Translations under genes and position numbers: made by a program | Shown: positions 14,801 to 20,435 of the stretch, piece by piece | Position numbering within the stretch: the first letter of the stretch is position 1 | How the letters are laid out: each line of letters begins with the position of its first letter | Source: a virus | DNA length: 20,435 nucleotides | Reading direction: 5' to 3' (one strand) | IMG/VR virus record: IMGVR_UViG_3300028676_000040 | Location: 1-20,435 of that record | Notes under the pieces: model-generated | The model's database searches: none | What the model was told of the DNA's origin: nothing | What the model saw: only the letters and a program-made list of their open reading frames with translations

Positions 14801-16290
14801 TCACTCAGATTAACAATATCTACACTATTTGATGTTCGTAGCAGATTAAGTGATGTTCCTGTGAGTATAGGTGTATAGCTATTTTCATGTTCTAATTTAT
14901 CTATAATAGCTAAATAATCCGTTATTGACGTATTACTGGTGTTTATATCGTTGATATACGTTGTTATGGATGTATTATATGTTGAAAATGCAGATCCCCA
15001 TTTTGTTTTTAAAGATGAATCAGTAATTTTAGTCAACACTGTATTTATATTCTTCAATGAAGGATCTAATTTAAGTGTGTCTATATCTGATGTACTAATG
15101 CCAGTATCTTTCGTGAATGTTTTTATAGCTTTTGTTCCAATCGATACTATATTACTTAAATCTTTTATTATATTAGCGTATTGTTTTGCTATAGTATTTT
15201 GATATGATATTATCTGTTCGTATGATTCAAAATATTCATTTCGTTTTGTAACGTATAAATATAACGGGTACAGGTCTTCTCTTATTTTATAGAGTTTTTC
15301 TCTATAAGCGTCAGCAAACGCCTTTTCATCTGAACATTTTTTTAAATCATCCGATATTTTGCGTACTGTATCTACCATCTTACTTATGTCTGTGTCTGTA
15401 AGAGGCGTATTAGGGAGGTCTTCTTTTGTAGATTCTGGTATATCGACACTTTCATTTAATGATTCTTCTACTGGCTCACAGCATTGTGTAGAAATAATGT
15501 TTACTTCTTCTGGTTTGAAATGTGTCAAATTAGTTTCACGATCTGGACAATCTACACATGGTTCATCAATGACTTCTGTCACTGATATGTTATCTACTTC
15601 TGTTGGTGTAAATTCACCAGACATGTTCAAAAGTTCTTCACCGATATTGAAGGTTTCTCTTATATCTATACCGTCTCTTTTTGCTCTTCTTAATAAGTCT
15701 TGAACATTATCTAATTTTTCATACTCTAACATATCGTTAGTCGACAATTTACCCGCTAAAGCTGTAAGAATTTCTTCTACTGATTTCTGAGTAGTTGTAG
15801 AATCTATAGAACGTGTAATAGGGAAAGCTTTAGGATTCAATATTGGATCATTCTGTAAAAAATCGATAGCTTTAAGTTTATCTTCTATAAACTGTTCGAT
15901 ATTGTACGAGAATTTAAACTTTGATAAATCTAACAATACAGAAAACTTAATGCCATAGAAGTCCTCTGACAGAATAATTTTGAATGGTAACTTCAATTTA
16001 ATCTTAGACTGCCCTTTATAGTTAAAAATAGAAGAAAATGCATTCTGTATTTGGCTACTTAGCTTTTCATCATATAACTCATTTACTGCTTCTAATGCAT
16101 ATTTTATAGATTCGATAGTAGATGTCAATTCATCATTATCTGGAATTTCATCATATAGCTTAATCTCTGTGTCTTTTTCAATATTAACTGTAAATACACC
16201 GGGAGGGAACGTGACGTTCCCAATTCCCTCTATATTAAATGTTCTATTGCAACACCATTTCTTATCTAAAATCTGTGTATTAGTTTTCAT
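11821..16290 (-). CDS. 1489-residue virion protein with proline-rich hydrophobic core and coiled-coil-like regions
   Basis: Starts at the ATG at 16290, which shares its A with the TGA stop of the gp5-like gene (TGATG). The TTG one codon earlier is a less likely start. Not assigned. Order of parts: beta-rich N-terminus with a CC pair (about 13-14); low-complexity acidic linker with CVDC and QCC (about 245-271); long helical region (about 300-470 and 610-740); then an unusual Pro/Ile/Val-rich stretch, about 783-915, with runs such as IPVPAIPGVLPTLPLGIP and aromatic hydrophobic segments (FVLWITYCPPFTVFPYLMF). A second helical region follows (about 925-1130). The final third again mixes short hydrophobic helices (WLILIIAAI) with Pro-rich SVSVPVPGWPSAVP. 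Length, helices and hydrophobic patches recall tape-measure or central hub proteins, and its place after the spike gene fits a tail/baseplate role. Homology to T4 gp29 is not demonstrated. Confidence 0.65.
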   Translation of the reverse strand: MKTNTQILDKKWCCNRTFNIEGIGNVTFPPGVFTVNIEKDTEIKLYDEIPDNDELTSTIESIKYALEAVNELYDEKLSSQIQNAFSSIFNYKGQSKIKLKLPFKIILSEDFYGIKFSVLLDLSKFKFSYNIEQFIEDKLKAIDFLQNDPILNPKAFPITRSIDSTTTQKSVEEILTALAGKLSTNDMLEYEKLDNVQDLLRRAKRDGIDIRETFNIGEELLNMSGEFTPTEVDNISVTEVIDEPCVDCPDRETNLTHFKPEEVNIISTQCCEPVEESLNESVDIPESTKEDLPNTPLTDTDISKMVDTVRKISDDLKKCSDEKAFADAYREKLYKIREDLYPLYLYVTKRNEYFESYEQIISYQNTIAKQYANIIKDLSNIVSIGTKAIKTFTKDTGISTSDIDTLKLDPSLKNINTVLTKITDSSLKTKWGSAFSTYNTSITTYINDINTSNTSITDYLAIIDKLEHENSYTPILTGTSLNLLRTSNSVDIVNLSEIFSPTEDINNTNYTNQSGINLKNKGNFYLLIDTEKTVYDEIKTIFDMVDEIGNFEVLYKPSSKLSKTGTSTGIVYKNVWDKYDSISRIDFLFTSAEQGYISAKPTTDQVINNDVENVEVDEKVMTKFLSTFDAEQEIRLLTKIVEARKIDTEYFSKIETFAKTEAAKTYQYETFALLFGLDNITKKFKDQKAKYKAEYDTISKFNAALGDKIDSLISFSNQKKKCFEQQEQNLKDLYDTNEEDTSLASPCSDPKGIGQMNPLNPSYIKNCYWKEYTKNLQTVSFMPIPDIKNFNKRLFRYYPVGLQIPVPAIPGVLPTLPLGIPDIRISIPLPILWKHLFTLTTPAGQFVLWITYCPPFTVFPYLMFIDEVQNTTFILTPKGPTPVPIKSLGWKDHFEKSIIEKIPGLKIPMPSLPPVDSNVNNNLPDTVKSWLEELKGGVKKTIDQINTPKDTVTASDLEKNKRLLSFKKTMKTIIDKLDKGIISDDFIEVIKQYVSFIENEVALRATKMIDFEPFYVPNSVSKALQLDAITEANSLKQRVLKLQKSGINLNINTLDFTVIVKEKILNILETKSGKKIISNFDREIQELENEIKNKTYGVYSAEEQHRKRIILIQKYFSEIIKKITSKIVLRDFGITEEMTSLIPIFLPFPCKSNISISPIPSWLILIIAAIKKLDSIVTSDDMTIKIDKAVSSQYNFALRLPSARDLISDITQDVLIQVMNSVSVPVPGWPSAVPFIEKPSIVKQLIQNSLTDIFKTKLRMPAIGGITPMKIEPDSVKKLASPVIDIAVETVFSILIEIIIKQIASANEQNNIQTIKNILQITKSVLGTNIEDLTSEDLNEIATAFTKNAILEVESSLNDTLHLLDVPSKQLVSFMALFSPIQGIKSSILLNNQKGPYIEIGTDIIRALMSKNKITPNFLTTLLLCTTGIPGWTISSLFNPSRSIEKLPPWERLCLKNAPYVVFLDQIAATAQRIGGLGNSYLAPYYTPE
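14127..14154. repeat. 12-bp perfect inverted repeat inside the 1489-residue gene
   Basis: ATTTCTTTTTCT (14127-14138) and AGAAAAAGAAAT (14143-14154) with a 4-base loop. It encodes ISFSNQKKKCF. The arms are oligopyrimidine/oligopurine, so Lys and Phe codon use could produce them by chance. A weak internal hairpin in the mRNA is likely whatever its origin. Confidence 0.5.
16205..16221. repeat. 8-bp inverted repeat near the start of the 1489-residue gene
   Basis: GGGAACGT and ACGTTCCC with a 1-base spacer, about 70-85 bases inside the gene, encoding GNVTFP. It is GC-rich compared with its surroundings. Short enough to be coincidental. Confidence 0.4.
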
Positions 16291-17099
16291 CAAGGTGATA
16301 ATTTAACGTTTTTTGACGTTGATATTGTTTCGAATGCATCAGCTTGAGCAGTCATTACTCCAGGTGTGCTTGGCGCTTTAGCATCAATAGCTTGAGCCAT
16401 CATTTTTAAGAACATCCATAGTGGTTCTGCTAATACGCTTGAGTATTGAGGAGAAGGTCCTAATTTTGTAGAAGTATTTCCATTTATTATAGCTTCACTA
16501 GTTTCCGCTTGTATCTTTGTATTTGATGTAAGGTTGATAGTTGAATTAGCTACTATATTGATTGTACCATTTACTAATTCTATGATGCTTTTCGTGTCTT
16601 TATGCTCAATTGATATACTTGAATCTGGATTTATCGTTATATTCGATCCTTTAAAATAGATTTGCATTCCTATATTCTTCTTATATAGAACTTTTAAATC
16701 TTGTTCTTTATCGAACATTAAAACATGCGAATCTAAATATGAATCTGATATTTCATTTACTAGGTCGTCATTTATATCTTGTACAGCAAAATACTCTGGA
16801 GCGTAAAGATTACCACCATTGAATCTGATTTTGACTTTTGCACCATTTTTAGGTACTGATAGGTTACCAGCTCCTTCTCCTGAACCGAAGATTATTCCAG
16901 TAGCGGGATAAGCCCATGGAAGTTTATCAGTAGGAATAGTATAGGGTGAATTATCTATTTTGTCATTCTCTTTACCGTCATAAACACCAAACACTCTTAC
17001 TTTACATCTTCCTGAAAAGTTTGGATCATTATTATCTTCAACGATTCCAATCCATTCATTCAGTCTTAAATCTTTCGAATTATTTGTAAAATCTCCCAT
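16290..17099 (-). CDS. Baseplate hub/spike protein, gp5-like, without lysozyme domain
   Basis: 269 residues (T4 gp5 is 575). An N-terminal OB domain (about 14-109) includes GIVEDNNDPNFSGRCKVRVFG and LPWAYP, the signature of gp5/VgrG-type spike OB folds, ending APEYFAVQD. A linker with YLDSHVLMFDK follows. Residues about 145-215 form short beta repeats (NITINPDSSISIEHKD, TINIVANSTINLTS) expected of a trimeric beta-helix. The C-terminal 50 residues are helical (LWMFLKMMAQAIDAKA) and may cap the spike or bind a tip protein. T4's lysozyme domain between OB and helix is absent, so peptidoglycan digestion must be supplied by another protein if it is needed. The ATG overlaps the stop of the upstream gene (TAATG), and the gene's own stop overlaps the next start (TGATG). 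Confidence 0.87.
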   Translation of the reverse strand: MGDFTNNSKDLRLNEWIGIVEDNNDPNFSGRCKVRVFGVYDGKENDKIDNSPYTIPTDKLPWAYPATGIIFGSGEGAGNLSVPKNGAKVKIRFNGGNLYAPEYFAVQDINDDLVNEISDSYLDSHVLMFDKEQDLKVLYKKNIGMQIYFKGSNITINPDSSISIEHKDTKSIIELVNGTINIVANSTINLTSNTKIQAETSEAIINGNTSTKLGPSPQYSSVLAEPLWMFLKMMAQAIDAKAPSTPGVMTAQADAFETISTSKNVKLSP

Positions 17100-18460
17100 T
17101 ATCTTCTATATACGTTTGATTGTTCAGCTGGTTTAGCAGTAGTTCTAGGCTCATCGAAAACGTTCCCTCGTATTGCTTGTTGATTTGTTACTTGTGTTGC
17201 ACTACCTACACCTAAATCAGGATTGAAAAACCCTAATAGAGCTTGTGAAACTTGAGATGGCGAAGGCACATTATCGTATACATTTCCCATTATGACACTA
17301 TTAACATTAGAATCTAATCTTGAAATAGCAGTATTTACTCTAGATTCTAATGCACCTAGAATTTGTCCTGTTACGCCACCTATTCTACCAGATTGCGGAT
17401 TACCATAGACATTTTCATATGTGGGATTAGGAGTATTTTGTATCTCAGTTTCAATAGTCGGTCTAAAATAAGATCGTATTGTTTCTACTGGAGCTGCATC
17501 ATAAAATGGATTAGGATGTATTCTTGTACTAGGAATAATACCCGAATCGAATGGAGTACTATCGGAAGGAAATTCCATTAGAGATGAAACATTATCTACT
17601 ACATATTTATAGAATGGGTATTCTGCTGTCAATCTAACAGTTTTAAATTTTATCTTAAACTGAAATGTTGACATTGGAACTTCTGCTACTGATATCTCAG
17701 ATAAATACGATGGTGCAGCAGAATAGAAATCGAATTCGCATTGACCAAGTTCATATGTTCTAACAGTTGTGTAAGGATCAATATGATCAGTTATAGTAGA
17801 TATTGTAGAATGATCGCTCATATCTAATACGGTTCTTACTTTTGTTTGTAGAGAAGCATCAAAATTTCTCATTTCGAATACATGTACTCTCATCTTAAAA
17901 GTACGTACATTATACGGTAATATTTCTCTTTTACGTTCTGCATCCCATGCGGCATGTCTATATAAATCAGCTAATAAAGATACTCGTTGATCTACACTTT
18001 CTAAACAGTCTACTGTAAGTATACCATCTTTAATTGTATTTAAGTTCGGATCTATAGTATAAAACGATTCTGTTCCACTTATTTTCTGAAAATACCAAGG
18101 AGTTTTATCTTGAATATTTCTGAGTAATAGTTTGAAACTTTCTAGTGATGCTAATCTTGTAACAGCTCCGATAGAATAGAGATAATCTTCAGCACTATCT
18201 GTAAAATCGTAATTATTTATACGATCTGCTATACTAGATGCTGATGAATCATTTTTTGAAAATTGAGATTTGCGAAATAGACCATCATGAGCAAATGAAT
18301 ACATCAAAAACTCATCGGCAGTATAACCACTATCTACATCAGGCAAAAAGAAGTTTAGATGAAAACTTAAATATGTAGGATCTTGTGCAAAGTACAACGG
18401 ATCGTTGCCTTTTGTTATCCCACTTGTAAGAAATCCTCGTTTTAATTTATCTACTAACAT
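17099..18460 (-). CDS. Tail/baseplate protein with possible tail-tube-like core and NV(Y/F) repeat tail
   Basis: 453 residues. The N-terminal part is mixed alpha/beta (FHLNFFLPDVDSGY, about 33-46; AEDYLYSIGAVTRLASLESFK, 90-110). The central part, about 185-285, is beta-rich: VRTFKMRVHVFEMRNF, then VRTYELGQCEFDFYSA and STFQFKIKFKTVRLTAEYP. Such a pattern is seen in tube-like proteins, including T4 gp48 and gp54, which cap the hub and start the tube. That identification is tentative. Residues about 300-453 look disordered, rich in Pro, Asn, Ser and Gln, and contain four short motifs: ENVYGN, GNVYDN, GNVFDE and SNVYRR (near 349, 392, 432, 448). The gene lies between the hub and spike genes, joined by a 3-base gap and a TAATG overlap, so a role at the hub/tube junction is plausible. 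Confidence 0.62.
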   Translation of the reverse strand: MLVDKLKRGFLTSGITKGNDPLYFAQDPTYLSFHLNFFLPDVDSGYTADEFLMYSFAHDGLFRKSQFSKNDSSASSIADRINNYDFTDSAEDYLYSIGAVTRLASLESFKLLLRNIQDKTPWYFQKISGTESFYTIDPNLNTIKDGILTVDCLESVDQRVSLLADLYRHAAWDAERKREILPYNVRTFKMRVHVFEMRNFDASLQTKVRTVLDMSDHSTISTITDHIDPYTTVRTYELGQCEFDFYSAAPSYLSEISVAEVPMSTFQFKIKFKTVRLTAEYPFYKYVVDNVSSLMEFPSDSTPFDSGIIPSTRIHPNPFYDAAPVETIRSYFRPTIETEIQNTPNPTYENVYGNPQSGRIGGVTGQILGALESRVNTAISRLDSNVNSVIMGNVYDNVPSPSQVSQALLGFFNPDLGVGSATQVTNQQAIRGNVFDEPRTTAKPAEQSNVYRR

Positions 18461-18462
18461 TC

Positions 18463-18470
18463 TTTATTTT
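18463..18470 (-). promoter_or_regulatory. AAAATAAA leader before the 453-residue gene
   Basis: Exact AAAATAAA on the minus strand, 2 bases before the ATG at 18460, overlapping the Lys-Lys-TAA end of the gp27-like gene. Confidence 0.5.
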
Positions 18471-19930
18471 TTATTTGGTGGTACTGGCCATTCTCTTCGT
18501 AGAAGTGTAAGTTTCTGTTTTAAAAGACCCATTTCATAAATGTACTCTATTGCGTCTATAACATAGAAACCAGAATAAAACTTATCTACAGCTAATAGAT
18601 CTTGATCGGTTTGTGATTGTCCTGATTTATCGTCAGATTCTTCAGTCTGATTAGCTTGTTTTCTTGATTGATCTCGTTCTATTACGATTAGAACTGGGAT
18701 GACTTGAAATCTTCTCAAGTTCATATTTACTCCTTCTAATGTGACATCAAGACTCAGTTTCTGTAAATGTAAAAGATTTTGATAATTCCAAGATTTTGCA
18801 TACAGATATTTAGAGTGGCAATTCTCACCATTTGCTCCATATACTGTACCCATCCAATCATGTGAAACATACATGTCTTTTTGATCTTCTGCATTTCTAC
18901 CTCTTAAAAGATATTTATCTTTCTCTGCTCCAGGAGTTGTCTTAGGGTCAGATAAGAATACTATCTTTTCTTTTAGAAGTGAATCATAATAATGCATATA
19001 CTTCATATATCCTGCATGAAAGTTGATCGCATTTGCAAAATTCTTCTGTTCATAATTAGCTATCCTAAACTTAGAAAATTTAGCTGATGAGCTATTCGTC
19101 AACATAATGTTACTTTCATGTTTCATTAGCTCCATGAAATCATCATAATCTGATGAAAACGTTTGCATATCTACGCCTAATTCAAAACCAGGCGTAAGTG
19201 AGAACAGAGGATCAACATTGACAAAATTAAGATGATAAAAGACATCTATAAAAGTCTTGAAAAAAGAATCCTCATTCTTCCAAGCTGAATTAGATATTTC
19301 TTTTACATAGTCAATCTTTTTCTGATACGGTGAAATCCAAGTTTGGTCGTCAGAAGTATCAGTTTCATTTGTTGCGAAGCCAATTTGTAATTCTTGAGAT
19401 ATTTTATGTAGTACATCTATACTTTTTCCAGAATTAAATTGACATTTCTGGCTATTCATACCCGGTACATATAAAATACCAGCAATGTACATATTATCAT
19501 ATCCTGTTTCATTTCTTGATGAATCTATTCTTACACTTGTTATATAATAGTCATTTCTAATAGGTTTCAGTAAATCATCCTTAGAACGTACAAATATTGA
19601 AACTATATCGCCATCTTTTGGAAATGATGTAGAATATACAACTTTATTTCTTATTAGCAGTGTCAAATCTAGTCTTGGTAAGAAATCTGTCGAATAAATA
19701 CGCATCGATACTATATCTACACCTCTATAGTATACTTTATTCATGTATACTAGAGGCATATCACCAGCCACAGCTTTTGTGTATTTTACAGGGCCCTGAT
19801 TATCAGGGCCAATAGTCTGATTAGTACCATATTCTGTATCAATCACTGACATTTCATCAAGTAAAATAGAGGGTTTGGCTACTTGCTTTATTATTTGTAA
19901 CTGATTAACGTTTTCTGCTACGCTATTCAT
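18464..19930 (-). CDS. Baseplate hub protein, gp27-like (tail protein D-type)
   Basis: 488 residues (T4 gp27 is 391). After a low-complexity N-terminus, a beta-barrel hub domain begins near residue 58 (MPLVYMNKVYYRGVDIVSMRIYSTDF) and includes GDIVSIFVRSKDD and NDYYITSVRID (about 107-136). A spacer then leads to the classic hub insert: SIDVLHKISQELQIGF (about 170-185), the DQTWISPYQKKIDYVKEI segment (195-212) and DSFFKTFIDVFYHLNFVNVDP (221-241). The order helix, W-x(2)-P, helix and LNF is typical of gp27/VgrG hub folds. It is directly upstream of the tube-like and gp5-like genes, as expected for the hub. Residues 427-450 (RDQSRKQANQTEESDDKSG) form a charged loop. The ATG at 19930 overlaps the previous stop (TAATG), and the leader is GAAATAAA. 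Confidence 0.65.
   Translation of the reverse strand: MNSVAENVNQLQIIKQVAKPSILLDEMSVIDTEYGTNQTIGPDNQGPVKYTKAVAGDMPLVYMNKVYYRGVDIVSMRIYSTDFLPRLDLTLLIRNKVVYSTSFPKDGDIVSIFVRSKDDLLKPIRNDYYITSVRIDSSRNETGYDNMYIAGILYVPGMNSQKCQFNSGKSIDVLHKISQELQIGFATNETDTSDDQTWISPYQKKIDYVKEISNSAWKNEDSFFKTFIDVFYHLNFVNVDPLFSLTPGFELGVDMQTFSSDYDDFMELMKHESNIMLTNSSSAKFSKFRIANYEQKNFANAINFHAGYMKYMHYYDSLLKEKIVFLSDPKTTPGAEKDKYLLRGRNAEDQKDMYVSHDWMGTVYGANGENCHSKYLYAKSWNYQNLLHLQKLSLDVTLEGVNMNLRRFQVIPVLIVIERDQSRKQANQTEESDDKSGQSQTDQDLLAVDKFYSGFYVIDAIEYIYEMGLLKQKLTLLRREWPVPPNKK
19792..19810. repeat. 9-bp GC-rich inverted repeat in the gp27-like gene
   Basis: GGCCCTGAT (19792-19800), one T, then ATCAGGGCC (19802-19810), about 120-139 bases after the start codon, coding for GPDNQGP. 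A strong hairpin is predicted in the mRNA. It has the same 1-base-spacer geometry as 2871-2889 and 16205-16221. Confidence 0.5.
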
Positions 19931-20424
19931 TATTTATTTCTGTTTTTGATTAATCTAGATAAGAATTCACTTTTACTTAAAGGCTCTGCACATTCTTCTT
20001 TTCCTCTTACTACATCTTTTCCAAAATATACTTTTCCTCCTACTACTGTGATTTCTCTTTCTCCTTCTTCGGCAATATTAGGTGGCAATAAAGAACCCGG
20101 TATAGCAGATTGTTCTGCTCTTTTCTTCATAGCTTCTGATGAACGAACTTTTTCAGCTTCTTGTCTTTTTGCTTCGACTAGAGAAAGTCTTCTATCAGTT
20201 AGAGATTTTTTACTGGTATTGATATACTGTTGTCTTACACTTTCTACTGCGGCATTCAATTTAGCTGAAGCTGTATTATTTGTAACCATCTCATCTGCTG
20301 GGCCAGAGATAAACACATCTCCTTCATCTATACTAAATGGATTAGATATACCGTTATGTTTAAGTACTAAATCATACATCTGTGTAGATGCATAGAAATT
20401 AGCTGATAAAACATCAGGTCGCAT
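19930..20424 (-). CDS. Baseplate wedge protein, gp53-like with N-terminal LysM-like domain
   Basis: 164 residues from the ATG at 20424. The frame stays open to the window edge 11 bases further, so a longer N-terminus cannot be excluded. Residues 1-45 (RPDVLSANFYASTQMYDLVLKHNGISNPFSIDEGDVFIS) show the layout of gp53/LysM baseplate proteins: a short helix, an aromatic/aliphatic helix with L-x-N-x-I-x-N-P, then I-x-E-G-D-x-(I/F). The middle (about 70-110) is a highly charged helix (RRLSLVEAKRQEAEKVRSSEAMKKRAEQ), and the end has a short beta motif (REITVVGGKVYFGKDVV). gp53 joins neighbouring wedges around the hub. The leader AGGGAGAGGAA is the only purine-rich, Shine-Dalgarno-like sequence before any start in this window. 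It overlaps the gp27-like start by one base. Confidence 0.6.
   Translation of the reverse strand: MRPDVLSANFYASTQMYDLVLKHNGISNPFSIDEGDVFISGPADEMVTNNTASAKLNAAVESVRQQYINTSKKSLTDRRLSLVEAKRQEAEKVRSSEAMKKRAEQSAIPGSLLPPNIAEEGEREITVVGGKVYFGKDVVRGKEECAEPLSKSEFLSRLIKNRNK
19933..19940 (-). promoter_or_regulatory. GAAATAAA leader before the gp27-like start
   Basis: GAAATAAA on the minus strand, 2 bases before the ATG at 19930. It matches the AAAATAAA leader at seven of eight positions. It lies inside the end of the gp53-like gene. Confidence 0.4.
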
Positions 20425-20435
20425 TTCCTCTCCCT

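Noticed and set aside
19946-20395. 149-codon plus-strand open frame opposite the gp53-like gene
   Set aside because: Shadow of a real gene; no start context, no neighbours on the plus strand, and low-complexity Ser/Leu/Phe content.
1-20435. CRISPR array, insertion sequence, integrase or attachment site
   Set aside because: No regularly spaced repeats, transposase or integrase-like protein, or long direct repeats are visible.

Overview
The window looks like the tail/baseplate module of a large contractile-tailed (myovirus-type) bacteriophage. All 15 recognisable genes lie on the minus strand. They are packed with 1-4 base overlaps or very short gaps, and the DNA is AT-rich. Baseplate proteins of the T4 plan are recognisable: gp53-like (LysM-type), gp27-like hub, gp5-like OB/spike, gp25-like and gp6-like (baseplate J). 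Several very large unassigned structural proteins accompany them. Almost no gene has a Shine-Dalgarno sequence. Starts are preceded by A-rich leaders, five of them with the identical 8-mer AAAATAAA. This style of initiation is typical of Bacteroidota and their phages, so a Bacteroidota-infecting phage is the best inference. TGA, TAA and the gene overlaps are all consistent with the standard code.

Layout in transcription order (high to low coordinates). First block, 20424 to 11821: gp53-like protein, gp27-like hub, a protein with a possible tail-tube-like core and a repeat-bearing tail, the gp5-like spike, and a 1489-residue protein with proline-rich hydrophobic segments. Next, 11793-10630 is a phage-encoded S1-type RNA-binding protein, closed by a strong hairpin terminator at about 10582-10608. 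Second block, 10536 to 7475: an amidoligase-like protein fused to a pentapeptide-like beta-helix, a possible connector/structural protein, a 2H phosphoesterase with a T4-like capsid-targeting leader, and an 83-residue protein. The 206-base gap at 7269-7474 is the only sizeable non-coding stretch. It is visibly more GC-rich than its surroundings and holds a predicted pseudoknot, a UUCG hairpin and a strong intrinsic terminator, so it probably specifies a structured RNA. Third block, 7268 to 60: gp25-like, gp6-like, a small protein, a 1389-residue baseplate/tail protein ending in a PKD-like domain, and a PhoH-like ATPase followed by a terminator hairpin.

The baseplate proteins would assemble hub (gp27/gp5), wedge (gp6, gp25, gp53, perhaps the 1389-residue protein) and tube-proximal parts. 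Embedded among them are non-structural or host-interaction genes: S1, amidoligase, 2H phosphoesterase and PhoH. The most interesting combination is a phage S1 homologue together with a recurrent SD-independent start-site motif. Other highlights are the pseudoknotted RNA candidate, the possibly injected 2H phosphoesterase, and a pair of overlapping perfect palindromes inside the gp6-like gene. Functional names rest on reading the translated sequences; no database search was possible.
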